A stretch of 64,000 bases of DNA from Arctic95D-9 sp035967665 (GTDB taxonomy: Bacteria; Verrucomicrobiota; Verrucomicrobiia; Verrucomicrobiales; DEV007): contig JAYWLB010000066.1 of the NCBI GenBank assembly GCA_035967665.1, positions 1 to 64,000 of the forward strand, given 5' to 3'. The notes beneath the pieces are model-generated. The model was not told where the DNA came from, did not search any database, and worked only from the letters and a program-made list of their open reading frames with translations. Both the position numbers and the translations under genes were made by a program. Shown here in pieces: positions 25,483 through 36,000 of this stretch (position 1 is the stretch's first letter; the number at the start of each line of letters is the position of its first letter).

Positions 25483-26861
25483 ATTCACCTGCCTGGTTGG
25501 CCGGATTGATTCAAGTCCTGCCGGAAGGCCGCGTATCAACCGCGGGGGCGGTGCGTGCGGAATTCGGTGTGGATCGGTGGCATGCCTCTGCCATGCCGGA
25601 GGCGGTCGTGCAGGCGGAATCGCGGGACGAGGTTGTCGCGACGCTTCGATACGCCAATGAGCATAAGATTCCCGTGACAACACGGGGTGCGGGCGTTGGC
25701 TATGTGGGGGGCTGCGTTCCGGTGAAGGGCGGTATTTTGCTGTCTGTCAGGAAGATGGATCGCATTCTTGAAATCAATCCCGCTGATGGTGTCGCCGTGA
25801 TCGAACCCGGCGTGATTTTAAATGACCTCCAGGAAGCGGTGCGTGAGCAGGGCTGGTATTATCCGCCGGATCCGGCGAGTCTGAAAGAGTGCTCCGTCGG
25901 GGGGACAATCGCGACGAACGCGGGTGGTCCCCGTTGTGTGAAGTATGGAGTGACCAGGCACTACATTCTCGGACTTGAAGTGGTATTGCCGAACGGCGAG
26001 ATTCTGGAAACGGGCGGGCGTTGCCATAAAAACAAGACGGGGCTCGATCTCATCGGTATGTTTGTCGGGTCTGAGGGTTTGCTGGGGGTCGTGACGAAGG
26101 CGACCTTGCGATTGATTCCTCATCCGGAGGCGCGGGCGATGCTGACAGCAACCTTTGCCGAGTTCGAAGAGGCGGCGGAGGCGGTTCAGACGATTCTGAA
26201 TTCGGGGTGGCAGCCGTCCGGCCTCGAGATCACCGACGGATTCACTTTGCGGGCCGCTCGGGACTATCTCGGACCGGAAACACTTCCGGATGGTAATGCC
26301 CATCTCATCGTTGAACTGGATGGTCGGAAGGAGACCGTGCTTCGGGATTTGAGTGCTTTGAAAGATCTTGTCACCTCTCTTGGTGCGATCTCGGTGGAGG
26401 AGGCGAAGGACAAAGCTGCCTGTGAGGCGATCTGGACGTTGCGTCGTGAATTTTCCTATTCGCTGCGGGCAACGGGTTTGACCAAGTTGAACGAGGATAT
26501 CGTCGTTCCCCGTTCCAAGCTTGTCGAGCTGGTGCAGTTTGCGAGGAAGCTGGAAGCGGATACCGGCATTCCGGTTGCCTGCTTTGGTCATGCCGGAGAC
26601 GGGAATATTCACACCAATCTAATGGTTAAGGATTACGACACCGACGAGGCGGCTCGCGAAAAAGCAGACGAGGCGCTCGACGTGCTTTTTAAGTGGATCA
26701 TAGAGAATGACGGGAAGATCACAGGGGAGCACGGAGTTGGTCTTGCGAAGAAGCGCTGGTTTAAAGACGCGGTGACTCCGGTCGCGAACGAGGTTCACCG
26801 CATGCTGAAGGCGACTCTGGATCCTAACGGAATTCTAAATCCCGGTAAATTTATTGAATAA
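25461..26861 (+). CDS. FAD-linked oxidase, GlcD/D-lactate dehydrogenase type
   Basis: This is a 466-residue flavoprotein. The PCMH-type FAD domain covers ~25-215 with TTRGAGVGYVGGCVPVKGG (73-91) and GGTIATNAGGPRCVKYG. The C-terminal FAD-oxidase domain carries CFGHAGDGNIHTNL and the GEHGVGLAKKRWF motif that mark the glycolate/D-lactate oxidase family. The reaction is oxidation of an alpha-hydroxy acid with electrons passed to the quinone pool or a partner. No GlcE/GlcF partners lie nearby, so a stand-alone D-lactate or D-2-hydroxyglutarate dehydrogenase is the best guess. It is followed 3 bp later by the YceH gene. Confidence 0.9.
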   Translation: MESFNEVNSPAWLAGLIQVLPEGRVSTAGAVRAEFGVDRWHASAMPEAVVQAESRDEVVATLRYANEHKIPVTTRGAGVGYVGGCVPVKGGILLSVRKMDRILEINPADGVAVIEPGVILNDLQEAVREQGWYYPPDPASLKECSVGGTIATNAGGPRCVKYGVTRHYILGLEVVLPNGEILETGGRCHKNKTGLDLIGMFVGSEGLLGVVTKATLRLIPHPEARAMLTATFAEFEEAAEAVQTILNSGWQPSGLEITDGFTLRAARDYLGPETLPDGNAHLIVELDGRKETVLRDLSALKDLVTSLGAISVEEAKDKAACEAIWTLRREFSYSLRATGLTKLNEDIVVPRSKLVELVQFARKLEADTGIPVACFGHAGDGNIHTNLMVKDYDTDEAAREKADEALDVLFKWIIENDGKITGEHGVGLAKKRWFKDAVTPVANEVHRMLKATLDPNGILNPGKFIE

Positions 26862-26863
26862 TC

Positions 26864-27571
26864 ATGTCTGAAGAAACTGACACTATTGAAGAGGGAAACG
26901 AAGCGGTTGGCAAAGAGCCTATGCTTACGTTTGAGGAAGCTCGCGTTCTCGGTTGTCTCATCGAGAAGGAAACGACGACTCCTGATCACTATCCGCTGAC
27001 GTTGAACAGTCTCCACTCGGCCTGCAACCAGTCCAGCAACCGGGATCCGGTCGTGGATTTCGGGACGGACGTTGTCGAGGAAACGCTCGAGGGATTGCGG
27101 TTGAAGAAGCTGGCGGTGTTGCTTCGTCAGGCGGGAGCGAGGGTTCCGAAATACAAGCACACGATCGAGAATAAGTTTCCCTACCTCACCGATGGGCAGC
27201 GGGCTATCATCTGCGTTCTTCTTCTGCGCGGCCAGCAGACCGTCGGGGAAATTCGCACGCGAACGGAGCGTCTTCATCCCTTCGCCGACATTGAGCGCAC
27301 TCAGGCGGTGCTCGATCAGCTCGCGGAGTTTCAACCCGATCCATTGGTGCGACACATTCCCGCAGGAGGCGGGCGTCGGGTCGCAACCTACGTTCATTTG
27401 CTGTGCGGCGAGGTGGAAGCCTCCGCTCCTGTTGCTTCCGTGGTTCGGCCGCAGGCTGTTGCTTCGCCCTCTTGGCGCGAAGACGTGGAGGAAGAGATCG
27501 CCAGCTTGAAAGCGGAAGTGTTATCACTCCGCACTGAACTGGAAGAACTGAAAAACAATCTTGGCGTATGA
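26864..27571 (+). CDS. YceH family protein (DUF480)
   Basis: This 235-residue protein is of the YceH family, built from two winged-helix-like modules: LTFEEARVLGCLIEKETTTPDHYPLTLNSL near residues 22-50, and YLTDGQRAIICVLLLRGQQTVGEIRTR near 105-132. A C-terminal coiled coil (EEIASLKAEVLSLRTELEEL) follows. The cellular role is not established. A homologue is found in most Gammaproteobacteria and many Verrucomicrobiota. Its stop overlaps the start of the secreted esterase gene (ATGA), an unexpected partner, so the pairing is probably only translational economy. Confidence 0.88.
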   Translation: MSEETDTIEEGNEAVGKEPMLTFEEARVLGCLIEKETTTPDHYPLTLNSLHSACNQSSNRDPVVDFGTDVVEETLEGLRLKKLAVLLRQAGARVPKYKHTIENKFPYLTDGQRAIICVLLLRGQQTVGEIRTRTERLHPFADIERTQAVLDQLAEFQPDPLVRHIPAGGGRRVATYVHLLCGEVEASAPVASVVRPQAVASPSWREDVEEEIASLKAEVLSLRTELEELKNNLGV

Positions 27572-28779
27572 AATTTATCCCCCTGGCGAGTCTCTTAATT
27601 TTTACCTGTGCCGGTTCGTTTGCTGCGGAACGGGTTCCACTTTGGCCGGAAGGTAAAACGCCGTATAGCAAGCCGATCGACAAGGAGACGGGTTCCCCTT
27701 CGATCGAAGTGTATTCAACGAAAGGGTCCGGGAATCATACCGGAGCTGCGGTCGTGATCTGTCCCGGAGGTGGCTACGGGGGGCTTGCAAAAGACCACGA
27801 GGGGCATCAGCCGGCGCAGTGGTTCAACGAACAGGGCGTGTCCGCATTCGTACTTCAGTATAGGCTGGGAAGTCAGGGACATCATTACCCAACTGAACTC
27901 GCCGACGTGCAGCGTGCGATTCGCTGGGTGCGCTCGCAGGCCGGTGAGTTCGATTTGGCGACAGACCGAATCGCGGTAATGGGCTTCTCGGCAGGCGGTC
28001 ATCTCGCGAGTATGGCGGCGACTTTGTATGATGAAAAAGCCTATGAGGCTTCCGATGCAATCGACGAAGTCAGTGCGCGGCCTGATTTTGCGATCCTGTG
28101 TTATCCAGTCATCAGCATGGATTCTGATATCACCCATAAAGGTTCGAGAAATAATCTTCTCGGCCCTGACAAAGCCACTGATGATGACTTCGCTGCCAAG
28201 TTGTCATCGGAGAAAAATGTCACTGCGGAGACCCCTCCGACGTTTCTTTTTCAAACGAACGCTGATACCGCCGTTCCGGCAGAGAATGCGACCCGCTTCT
28301 TTCTCGCCTGTCGGGAACATGGCGTGCCCGTGGAGTATCATTGCTATCAGAACGGTCCTCACGGAGTCGGGCTCTATCGCGGTGATCCCATTCTCGGAGG
28401 CTGGTCTGATTTGCTGAAAAACTGGCTCCTCGTGAATTCGTTCTACGCAGAGCCGAAGTCTCAGGCGGCGGTGAGTGGGAAAGTTAGTCTCGACGGTGAA
28501 CCTGTGAGTTGGGGCGTGATCACTTTTCATCCTGAAGATGAGAATCAGCCTGTCACTTCGGTTCGTGTCCGCCGTGGTTCCTTCTCCGCAAAGCCGGAGG
28601 AAGGACCTGTTCTGGGAAAGTCGACGCTTACCTTCGAGGGGAGTATCTGGGAGGCCACAGGAAATCCTGAAGACAAAGCGGTCGCTCTCAGATCACTCTC
28701 TCCGGATAGCGATGCCCCGATTACGGTCGCGGTTTCCGGGGAGATGAAGCCGTTGCAATTTGATTTCACTTCACGGTGA
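27568..28779 (+). CDS. Secreted alpha/beta-hydrolase esterase with carboxypeptidase-regulatory-like tail
   Basis: This is a 403-residue protein. After a signal peptide (MKFIPLASLLIFTCAGSFAA) comes a BD-FAE/acetylxylan-esterase-type hydrolase domain with oxyanion region CPGGGYGGLA (65-74), nucleophile Ser141 in GFSAGG, and probable Asp233 (NADTAVP) and His265 (NGPHGVG). The triad looks complete. From ~303 a second domain starts (VSGKVSLDGEPVSWGVITFHP), the beta-sandwich often found at the end of planctomycetal and verrucomicrobial exported proteins. It likely deacetylates polysaccharides outside the cytoplasm. The 3' end overlaps a minus-strand small gene by 9 bp. Confidence 0.88.
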   Translation: MKFIPLASLLIFTCAGSFAAERVPLWPEGKTPYSKPIDKETGSPSIEVYSTKGSGNHTGAAVVICPGGGYGGLAKDHEGHQPAQWFNEQGVSAFVLQYRLGSQGHHYPTELADVQRAIRWVRSQAGEFDLATDRIAVMGFSAGGHLASMAATLYDEKAYEASDAIDEVSARPDFAILCYPVISMDSDITHKGSRNNLLGPDKATDDDFAAKLSSEKNVTAETPPTFLFQTNADTAVPAENATRFFLACREHGVPVEYHCYQNGPHGVGLYRGDPILGGWSDLLKNWLLVNSFYAEPKSQAAVSGKVSLDGEPVSWGVITFHPEDENQPVTSVRVRRGSFSAKPEEGPVLGKSTLTFEGSIWEATGNPEDKAVALRSLSPDSDAPITVAVSGEMKPLQFDFTSR

Positions 28780-29028
28780 TTTTTCCGGATCGTATTCCCG
28801 CAGGAAAGTGAGCACTTTTTCTGCGGGCATCTCACAGGGCTTCAGGGATTCGCCGCGGTTCGTTTCGTAAAAATTGAGGCTCACGAAGTCATCGCCTCCC
28901 GCTTCTTCGGCGAAGAGTTTGATGGAGCGGCCGGCATTGTGGATCGATTTAGAAACAAGGTAGGTTTTTCCCCGGAAGCGGCCGTGGGAAGTTCCTTCGG
29001 GAATGGCGTTGAGGAGATTCCGAATCAT
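28771..29028 (-). CDS. Conserved hypothetical protein, 85 residues
   Basis: This small soluble protein has no signal peptide. It has a plausible alpha/beta composition (HGRFRGKTYLVSKSIHNAGR, KLFAEEAGGDDFVSLNFY, KPCEMPAEKVLTFLREY). No domain is recognised. It reads convergently with the esterase and overlaps its stop by 9 bp. Its coding character is inferred from balanced codon use and an even residue make-up, not from a known family. Confidence 0.6.
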   Translation of the reverse strand: MIRNLLNAIPEGTSHGRFRGKTYLVSKSIHNAGRSIKLFAEEAGGDDFVSLNFYETNRGESLKPCEMPAEKVLTFLREYDPEKSP

Positions 29029-29089
29029 TCGCTGAGATTTGTCGTATCATTGACGCGACCCCGAATCAAGGCGAGGTCGTGTTTCGACC

Positions 29090-30538
29090 ATGAGCGAGAT
29101 TCCCTTCGATAACTCCTACACAACTCTTCCGGAACATTTCTATCGCAGGGTTGAACCGGCGAAAGTGACGGGACCGCAGCTGGTGCGCTTTAATAGAGAA
29201 CTGGGCGCAGAGTTGGGATTGAAGCTGGATTCCGTGTCTGAGTCCGCGCTCGCAGGGTGGTTTTCCGGCAATGTGTTGCCGGACGGGGCTGATCCGATCG
29301 CCCAGGCTTACGCCGGACATCAGTTTGGTGGATGGGTGCCTCAGCTCGGTGACGGCAGGGCGATCCTGTTGGGTGAAGTGATCGGTTCGGACGGAGTTCG
29401 AAAAGACATCCAGCTGAAAGGCGCGGGGCGGACCCCGTTTTCGCGCGGCGGCGACGGGAAATCTCCTCTCGGGCCGGCGGTGCGCGAATATCTCATGAGT
29501 GAGGCAATGGCGGGACTGGGCGTGCCTACGACCCGTGCTCTCGCGCTGGTCTCGACGGAGGATTCGGTTTTCCGCGAAGAGGCGCTTCAAGGGGGTGTTT
29601 TTACCCGTGTCGCTTCGAGTCATCTCCGGGTGGGGACCTTTCAGTATTTTCTCGGGCAGCAGGATACCGACGGTCTGCGGGTCCTCGCTGATTATGCCAT
29701 TGCCCGGCACTATCCGGAGTGCGCTGAAAGTGAAACGCCTCACCGGTGTTTTCTGGGAAAGGTGGTCGCGGCGCAGGCTTCGCTGATTGCCCACTGGATG
29801 ACCCTGGGCTTCATCCACGGAGTCATGAACACAGACAACATGACGATTTCCGGCGAGACGATCGACTATGGACCCTGTGCGTTCATGGACACCTTTGATC
29901 CGGCGAAAACTTTCAGCTCGATTGACCGGGGGGGACGCTATGCCTGGGGAAATCAGGCGGCGATCGGGCATTGGAATCTGACCCGTCTCGCAGAAACGAT
30001 GCTCGCTCTCTTTGATGAAGGCAGGGAAAAGGCGATTCCAATCGCAGAGGAGATTCTGGGGACCTACGAAGAGGCTTTCAAAGCGGCCTACTTCGGGCGT
30101 TTTCGGAAAAAGCTCGGTTTGACGGCATCTCATGCGGAGAGCGGCGATTTCATCGAGGACACGCTCAGTTTGATCGCTGACGAGGAGGCCGATTTCACAC
30201 TTTTCTTTCGCCATCTCACGAAGGTGGCGAAAGGGGAGTCGGAGGAAAAGTGGCTCGGGCTGCTTAGTGATCCCCCGGCCGGGGCGGGCTGGCTGGAAAA
30301 ATGGAGAGCCTTTGGAGAACCCGATGCGGCACTCATGGCTGCGGAGAATCCGGTGCTGATCCCGAGGAATCACCGTGTCGAAGAGGCCATTCTTGCAGCT
30401 TATAAGGGCGATTTCTCTCTGTTCAACCGACTCACGGAGGCGTGGCGCAATCCCTTTGCGGAGTCATCTCAGAACGATGATCTGGAAGCTCCTCCCGGAC
30501 CCGGTGAGGTTGTCGAGGCGACGTTTTGCGGCACTTGA
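29090..30538 (+). CDS. selO: Protein adenylyltransferase SelO (YdiU/UPF0061)
   Basis: This 482-residue pseudokinase-fold enzyme transfers AMP from ATP to Ser/Thr/Tyr of target proteins, a redox-linked activity described for E. coli SelO. Diagnostic blocks are AYAGHQFGGWVPQLGDGRAILLGE, then KDIQLKGAGRTPFSRGGDGKSPLGPA, and the metal/nucleotide part HGVMNTDNMTISGETIDYGP with the inverted kinase-site Asp residues. The C-terminal half is typical. Some homologues end in a selenocysteine; here the end is FCGT, an ordinary Cys near the terminus and no UGA. The start follows a long, partly GC-rich leader from the divergent small gene. Confidence 0.93.
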   Translation: MSEIPFDNSYTTLPEHFYRRVEPAKVTGPQLVRFNRELGAELGLKLDSVSESALAGWFSGNVLPDGADPIAQAYAGHQFGGWVPQLGDGRAILLGEVIGSDGVRKDIQLKGAGRTPFSRGGDGKSPLGPAVREYLMSEAMAGLGVPTTRALALVSTEDSVFREEALQGGVFTRVASSHLRVGTFQYFLGQQDTDGLRVLADYAIARHYPECAESETPHRCFLGKVVAAQASLIAHWMTLGFIHGVMNTDNMTISGETIDYGPCAFMDTFDPAKTFSSIDRGGRYAWGNQAAIGHWNLTRLAETMLALFDEGREKAIPIAEEILGTYEEAFKAAYFGRFRKKLGLTASHAESGDFIEDTLSLIADEEADFTLFFRHLTKVAKGESEEKWLGLLSDPPAGAGWLEKWRAFGEPDAALMAAENPVLIPRNHRVEEAILAAYKGDFSLFNRLTEAWRNPFAESSQNDDLEAPPGPGEVVEATFCGT

Positions 30539-30641
30539 TCAGTTAATATTCCGGGCGACGGTTTTTTTGGATGATTGGATGATGATCGGGGCGGGTTGTG
30601 TTAGTTTCTGCCGCCGAAATTTTAGTTTAACCTGATACCTC

Positions 30642-31223
30642 GTGAGTAAAGAAATCGACCAACCCAGAATCGAGAAAGCTGTCCGCGAAATTCTCATCGC
30701 CATTGGTGAGGACCCTGATCGTGACGGGGTCGTTCAGACACCGGCTCGTGTCGCGCGCTTTTATGCCGAGATATGCAGCGGGATGCTGGAGGATCCGAGT
30801 GACCATCTCGACAAAACTTTCGAAGTTGATCACGATGAAATCATCATTGTTCGCGACATTCCTTTCTTCTCGGTTTGTGAGCATCATCTCGTGCCTTTTT
30901 TCGGGAAAGCGCACGTTGCCTATCTTCCGGAGGCGGACGGACGGATCGCGGGGCTTTCCAAGCTGGCGCGGCTTGTCGACGGCTATGCGAAACGGCCTCA
31001 GGTTCAGGAACGGTTAACCGGTCAGATCGCGAATGCGATCGAGGAAAAACTTCGTCCACGCGGTGCTGCTGTCGTGGTGGAGGCCGAGCACCTCTGCATG
31101 TCGATGCGCGGGGTGAAGAAGCCGGGGACGAGCACAGTGACCTCCTCCATGCGCGGGATTTTCAGAAACAACCCGTCCTCGCGCGAAGAAGTTCTGCAGC
31201 TGATTCTCGCCACAACCCGTTGA
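30642..31223 (+). CDS. folE: GTP cyclohydrolase I
   Basis: This is a 193-residue enzyme with a GTG start. It converts GTP to dihydroneopterin triphosphate, the first step to tetrahydrofolate and also to queuosine-type deazapurines. Zinc ligands are recognisable: C79 and H82 (SVCEHHLVPF) and C152 (EHLCMSMRG). GKAHVAYLP and RPQVQERLT are conserved substrate/decamer segments. No other folate or queuosine gene is beside it, though queA lies 30 kb downstream. It reads convergently with the DUF2237 gene, 10 bp apart. Confidence 0.95.
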   Translation: MSKEIDQPRIEKAVREILIAIGEDPDRDGVVQTPARVARFYAEICSGMLEDPSDHLDKTFEVDHDEIIIVRDIPFFSVCEHHLVPFFGKAHVAYLPEADGRIAGLSKLARLVDGYAKRPQVQERLTGQIANAIEEKLRPRGAAVVVEAEHLCMSMRGVKKPGTSTVTSSMRGIFRNNPSSREEVLQLILATTR

Positions 31224-31233
31224 TCGTCTCTGA

Positions 31234-31617
31234 TCAATCCTCGTCTTCGACGATTGCGTATTCTTCGAGAATGCTGCGGCTCACATATTGGAGGGCAGCT
31301 TCGGAGGTCGCTTCGAGGACGACAGGGCAGGCGTAGCCGGCATCAAGTGCTTCCCGCCACCGGTCAGCGCAGACGCACCAGCGGTCTCCGGGTTTCAGTC
31401 CGGGGAAGCCATACATGAGCATCGGTGTGCTGAGGTCGTTGCCGGTCTCTTTGCTGAAGGCGAGAAATTCGGCGGTTACTTCGCAGCAAATCGCATGACA
31501 GCCAAGGTCTTCGGGGCCCACCTGACACTGTCCGTCGCGGTAAAAACCGGTTAGCGGTTCCGTGCTGCAGGGGATCAAATCTCCGCCAAGGACACTCTTG
31601 TTTTTTTCCGGATTCAT
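31234..31617 (-). CDS. DUF2237 family protein
   Basis: This 127-residue protein has the typical DUF2237 blocks: GDLIPCSTEPLTGFYRDGQC, then EDLGCHAICCEVTAEFLAF, GNDLSTP, and FPGLKPGDRWCVCADRWREA. Six conserved Cys positions suggest metal or disulfide chemistry; the function is not known. Two such genes are often found near stress or metabolic genes in diverse bacteria. It is soluble with no signal sequence, and is divergent from the RND adaptor gene across ~128 bp. Confidence 0.85.
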   Translation of the reverse strand: MNPEKNKSVLGGDLIPCSTEPLTGFYRDGQCQVGPEDLGCHAICCEVTAEFLAFSKETGNDLSTPMLMYGFPGLKPGDRWCVCADRWREALDAGYACPVVLEATSEAALQYVSRSILEEYAIVEDED

Positions 31618-31745
31618 CTTATCCGTAGCTTGCAGCGGAGTATCGTGATTTTCCAGAGGGAAAACGAGCTTCTTGCGGTCTGTAAGTTAATTTAACAGCA
31701 ACAGACTAAGCATCGCTTTTCACATGAAGCGAAACACAGAGAAAC

Positions 31746-33014
31746 ATGGAAGATTCTGATCAGGGAAATCAAGGCAATGCTGCGTCTTCAGGCGGAGGCC
31801 TTCGTTGGGTGATTCTTGCCCTCGTTCTTGTCGGGGGACTCTGGCTCGGGATTCAGGCGCTGCGCAATGCAAAGCCGGCCGGGGCCGGAGGGGCTCAGGG
31901 TGGCGCAGCGCCGCAGGGACCGCCTCCGGCGACCGTTATTGTGGTTCCGGTGACACAGACTCCGGTTCAGGAGACTCGCAGCGTTACGGGAACTCTGCGT
32001 GCCATGGAGCGGGCGAATGTGGCGGCGCAGGAATCGGGTGCGGTTCTCGAAGTGAAAGTCGATGTCGGGGATTCCGTGAAAAAGGGCGACGTGATTGCTT
32101 TGTTGGATGAAAGAAGGCTCAAAGCGTCCCTTTTGGAAGCGAAGGCGAATCTCACCGCGAGCGAGGCGACGATCTCGGAGCGCAGTGCCGAGTCAGAGCG
32201 GGCGAAACGCGATCTCGAGATGAAGGAGAAGCTTTTCTCCCAGCGAGCGGTCGCGGAGCGTGAAGTGCTCGACGCCCGGGAGTCGACCGAAGTGAAGGAG
32301 GCGCGCCTCAAAGCGTCGAAAGATCAGGTTGAGGCCATGCAAAGTGCCCTCGAGCTCTTAGAGGTTCGTCTCTCCGATACCGCGATTAAAGCCCCTTTTG
32401 ACGGCCGCATTGTGAGTCGACACGTTGACCCGGGTGAGTGGATCGCGCCGGGGAATCCGGTTGTGACTCTGATCTCCACCGGGAAAGTGGAAGCGTGGAT
32501 GAGCGTTCCGGAGCGGTTTATCGGTCAAATCACATCGTCGGGGAGTAACCTGTCTATCACTGCAGACGGCTCCGGCGAATCCGCTGAGGTGATTTCGCTT
32601 CGTCAGGTTGCTGACATTGATCCGGTAACGCGATTGTTTCCTGTTGTGGTGACGTTGAATGATAAAGACGGTGCGCTCGCGCCGGGGCTTTCGGTGCATG
32701 CCGACTTGCCTGTGGGTGAGGAAACAGCCCGTCTCGGAGTTCCGGTGAATGCGGTGATTGAGTCCTATCAGGGCGCTTCGGTGATGAAAGTGGTTCAGAC
32801 CGGCGACGGTCTCCCCATTGCTGAACGGGTTCAGGTAACGACATTGTTCCGCCGCAACGAAATCGTGTATGTCGAATCGCCCGGTTTGAAGCCGGGTGAT
32901 CAGGTTGTAGTCGAGGGCAATGAGCGACTTTTTCCCGGAACGCCGCTGATGGTGGCGACTCCGGAGAAGAAAGCGGAGAGTGCTGAAGAAGTTAAAACGG
33001 AGGTGAAGCCCTAG
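31746..33014 (+). CDS. RND efflux periplasmic adaptor
   Basis: This 422-residue membrane-fusion protein belongs to the tripartite efflux pump encoded here. An N-terminal membrane helix (about 20-38) is followed by a Gly/Ala-rich linker. Lipoyl halves follow (VAAQESGAVLEVKVDVGDSVKKGDV and IKAPFDGRIVSRHVDPGEWI) flanking a helical hairpin of ~100 residues (SEATISERSAESERAKRDL, FSQRAVAEREVL). A beta-barrel and a membrane-proximal domain ending in GLKPGDQVVVEGNERLFPG complete it. The substrate range is not predictable. The pump gene starts 9 bp downstream. Confidence 0.93.
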   Translation: MEDSDQGNQGNAASSGGGLRWVILALVLVGGLWLGIQALRNAKPAGAGGAQGGAAPQGPPPATVIVVPVTQTPVQETRSVTGTLRAMERANVAAQESGAVLEVKVDVGDSVKKGDVIALLDERRLKASLLEAKANLTASEATISERSAESERAKRDLEMKEKLFSQRAVAEREVLDARESTEVKEARLKASKDQVEAMQSALELLEVRLSDTAIKAPFDGRIVSRHVDPGEWIAPGNPVVTLISTGKVEAWMSVPERFIGQITSSGSNLSITADGSGESAEVISLRQVADIDPVTRLFPVVVTLNDKDGALAPGLSVHADLPVGEETARLGVPVNAVIESYQGASVMKVVQTGDGLPIAERVQVTTLFRRNEIVYVESPGLKPGDQVVVEGNERLFPGTPLMVATPEKKAESAEEVKTEVKP

Positions 33015-33023
33015 GGGCGTGAG

Positions 33024-36000
33024 ATGATTGATAGAGCGATCAATCAGCCGATCACGGTTGCTGTAGCGGTGCTGCTGAGCGTCTTCGCAGGCCTTCTCGC
33101 GGTGACGCGCGTTCCGATTCGCATGACCCCGGAAGTGGCGTCAGTTGTTGTTTCGGTAGTGACGGCCTGGGAGAGCGCCTCTTCCGAGGAGATCGAAAGT
33201 GACGTCGTCGAAGAGCAGGAAAAAGTGCTGGGGGAAGTCACTGGACTGAGCGCAATGACTTCCACGAGTGCGGCCGGTCAGGGAACGGTTCGACTTGAGT
33301 TCGAGACCGGAACTGACATCGACGGTGCTCTTGCTGAGGTTCTTCAAAAACTCGATGAAGTGCCCGGATATCCCGAAGGGGTTCTCCAGCCGGTTGTGGA
33401 AGGAGTCGATCCTGAGTCCGTTGATTACATTTCCTGGATCGGTCTCGCTTCGACCGATCCGAAATTCGATTCCGCGACGCTATACGATTTCATGGAGCGC
33501 AGACTCCGGCCACGATTCGATCGTGTCCCGGGAGTTTCTCAGGTGGGGATTCGCGGAGCGGTACAATCCGAGTTGCACATTGTTGTCGATCCGGTCGCGA
33601 TGGCGAACCGGGGGATCACCTACGCCGGATTGCGTGCTGCGATTGAGCAGGCGAACGTCGATGTTTCCGCAGGGCGAATTGTAGAGGGCAAGCGCGACAT
33701 TCGGGTGCGCAGCATGGGGCGTTTTCAAAGCTCTGAAGACGTTTCTCAAATGATCCTGACACAGGACGAATCAGGTCCCGTATACCTCGGCGATATCGCG
33801 ACGGTGGAGGAGGCGTTCAAAGAACCTACGAGCTGGGCGCGGGCGAGGGGATACAAAATGCCGTTTTTTAATTTCCAGCTCGAGCGCGGCGCGAACCTGC
33901 TCGAGACGATGGGAGCGCTCACCGCAGAGGTGGAGGCGATGAATGCAGAAGGAGGCGTTCTGGATGAGAAATCCAAAGAGCTGGGGCTGGAAGGGCGCTT
34001 GGAACTGATTAAAACCTACGACTCCACCACTTATGTGCGCGACGCGGTGACGCTGGTGCGTTCGAATCTGATGCTCGGGGGCATTCTCGCGACGATTACT
34101 TTGCTCTTCTTCCTCCGCTCGTTCCGCAGTGTCGGAATCATTGCGATTGCGATCCCGGTGTCAGTGATTGCCTCCTTCGTTGTTCTCGTCGCGTTAGGAC
34201 GATCGATTAACATCATTTCTCTCGCGGGGCTCGCCTTTGCTGTCGGGATGGTGGTCGATAATGCTATCGTCGTGATCGAGAATATTTATCGTCATCTTGA
34301 AATGGATAAGCCGGCGCGGCAGGCGGCTCGCGACGGGGCGAAAGAGGTTGCCGGCGCGGTCGTCGCATCAACCCTGACGACTCTCGCGGTGTTTTTCCCC
34401 ATCCTTCTCATTCAGGAAACCGCCGGTCAGCTTTTCCGTGACATCGCCCTCGCGATTATGGCTTCGGTAGGGTTGAGCATGATCGTTTCGATTACAGTGA
34501 TCCCGGCTGCTTCGGCGCGGTTTTTACATCGGAGCGATGTGAACAACACCAAGAAGCGCCGTGGCCTAGCCCGTTTCCTCGAGGTCCTTCTCAGTCCGGT
34601 CACCCAATTTATAGAGTCGCTTCCGAAAGGGGTATCCCGCCTCGTCTCGCTGGGGACGGGAAACTGGGCGAGCCGGGGGATTGTCATTATCGGATTCAGC
34701 ATGGTGACGATTTTCGGAACGCAGCTTCTCTTGCCGCCGCTTGATTATCTCCCCACGGGGAACCGGAATATCATTTTCGGACTTCTCTTTCCGCCTCCGG
34801 GTTACAACCTTGAGCAACTCTCTGAGATGGGTGAGCGGATCGAATCGCGGGTGCAGTCATCGTGGGAAACGACCCCGAATAAATTCGGTGTCGAAGATGT
34901 CATGGAGAAAGCATCCGGTCGATCCAGTGATCCGATAGACGAGCGAAAGCCGGTCGCGATCGGGATGGGGGCCCCCGAGGGCGCAACTGTGATGCCGCCT
35001 CCTCTGGAGCACTACTTTCTGGTTAGTTTTGAGGGGCGCATGTTCCATGGGGCAATTCCCGGTGATAAAAAACGTGCCATTGATGCCGTTCCACTTTTGA
35101 ATTATGCGACTTCCGGTGTCGCTGCGCCCGATACGCTCGCCTTTGCTTTCCAGATGCCGCTTTTCCGGGTTGGCGGTGCGACGGGTTCGGCGATTAAAAT
35201 CGATCTCACGGGGAACAATCTCGATGAAGTCAGTGGAGCGGCTGGAGCTGTGTTCGGCACCTTGATGGGCCAGTTCGGTCCAACCACCCTGAAGCCGGAA
35301 CCGCCGAATTTTGCCCAGCCGCTTTCTGAGTTACAGCTCGTGCCGCGGGATGAGCGCCTGCGCGAGCTCGGAATGAGCCGTGCGGACCTTGGACTCGCGG
35401 TGCAGGCGAATGGCGACGGGATTCTCCTTTTCCGCGACTACGAGCAGAACGGTGAGCTTCGTGATATGAAGATCCTGAGCCGATACTCACGCGGTGATGA
35501 TGCCATGGAGCAGTTGCTCGACGCGCCTGTGGCGACTCCCTCGGGAGCGGTCGTCGATTTCAGAAGTCTCGCAGAGCTGAAGCGGGTTCAGGGGCCTGAT
35601 GAAATCCGTCATGTTGACCGTCTCCGCGCGGTCACGATCGAGTTGACTCCTGATGCTTCGATTCCGCTGGAAGTGGCGATCAAGCAGGTCGAAGAAACGA
35701 TCGCGGGGTTGCGTGAAGGCGGTGTAATTCCTCCATCGGTGGGATCGCAGCTGTCGGGCTCGGCGGGCAAGCTGAATGAAATTAAGACCGTTCTTCTCGG
35801 TGACGGGAGTTTCCTCGGAACCGTTTCGAGCACCCTCTTTCTTGCCTTTCTCGTAATCTACCTGCTTCTCGTGATTTTGTTCCAAAGCTGGACTTATCCT
35901 CTCGTGATCATGATCAGTGTTCCGCTCGCGACTTTCGGCGGGTTTGTCGGCCTCGCGATGGTTCACCAGGTGAGCGTGATGGATCGTTATGCGCCGGTTC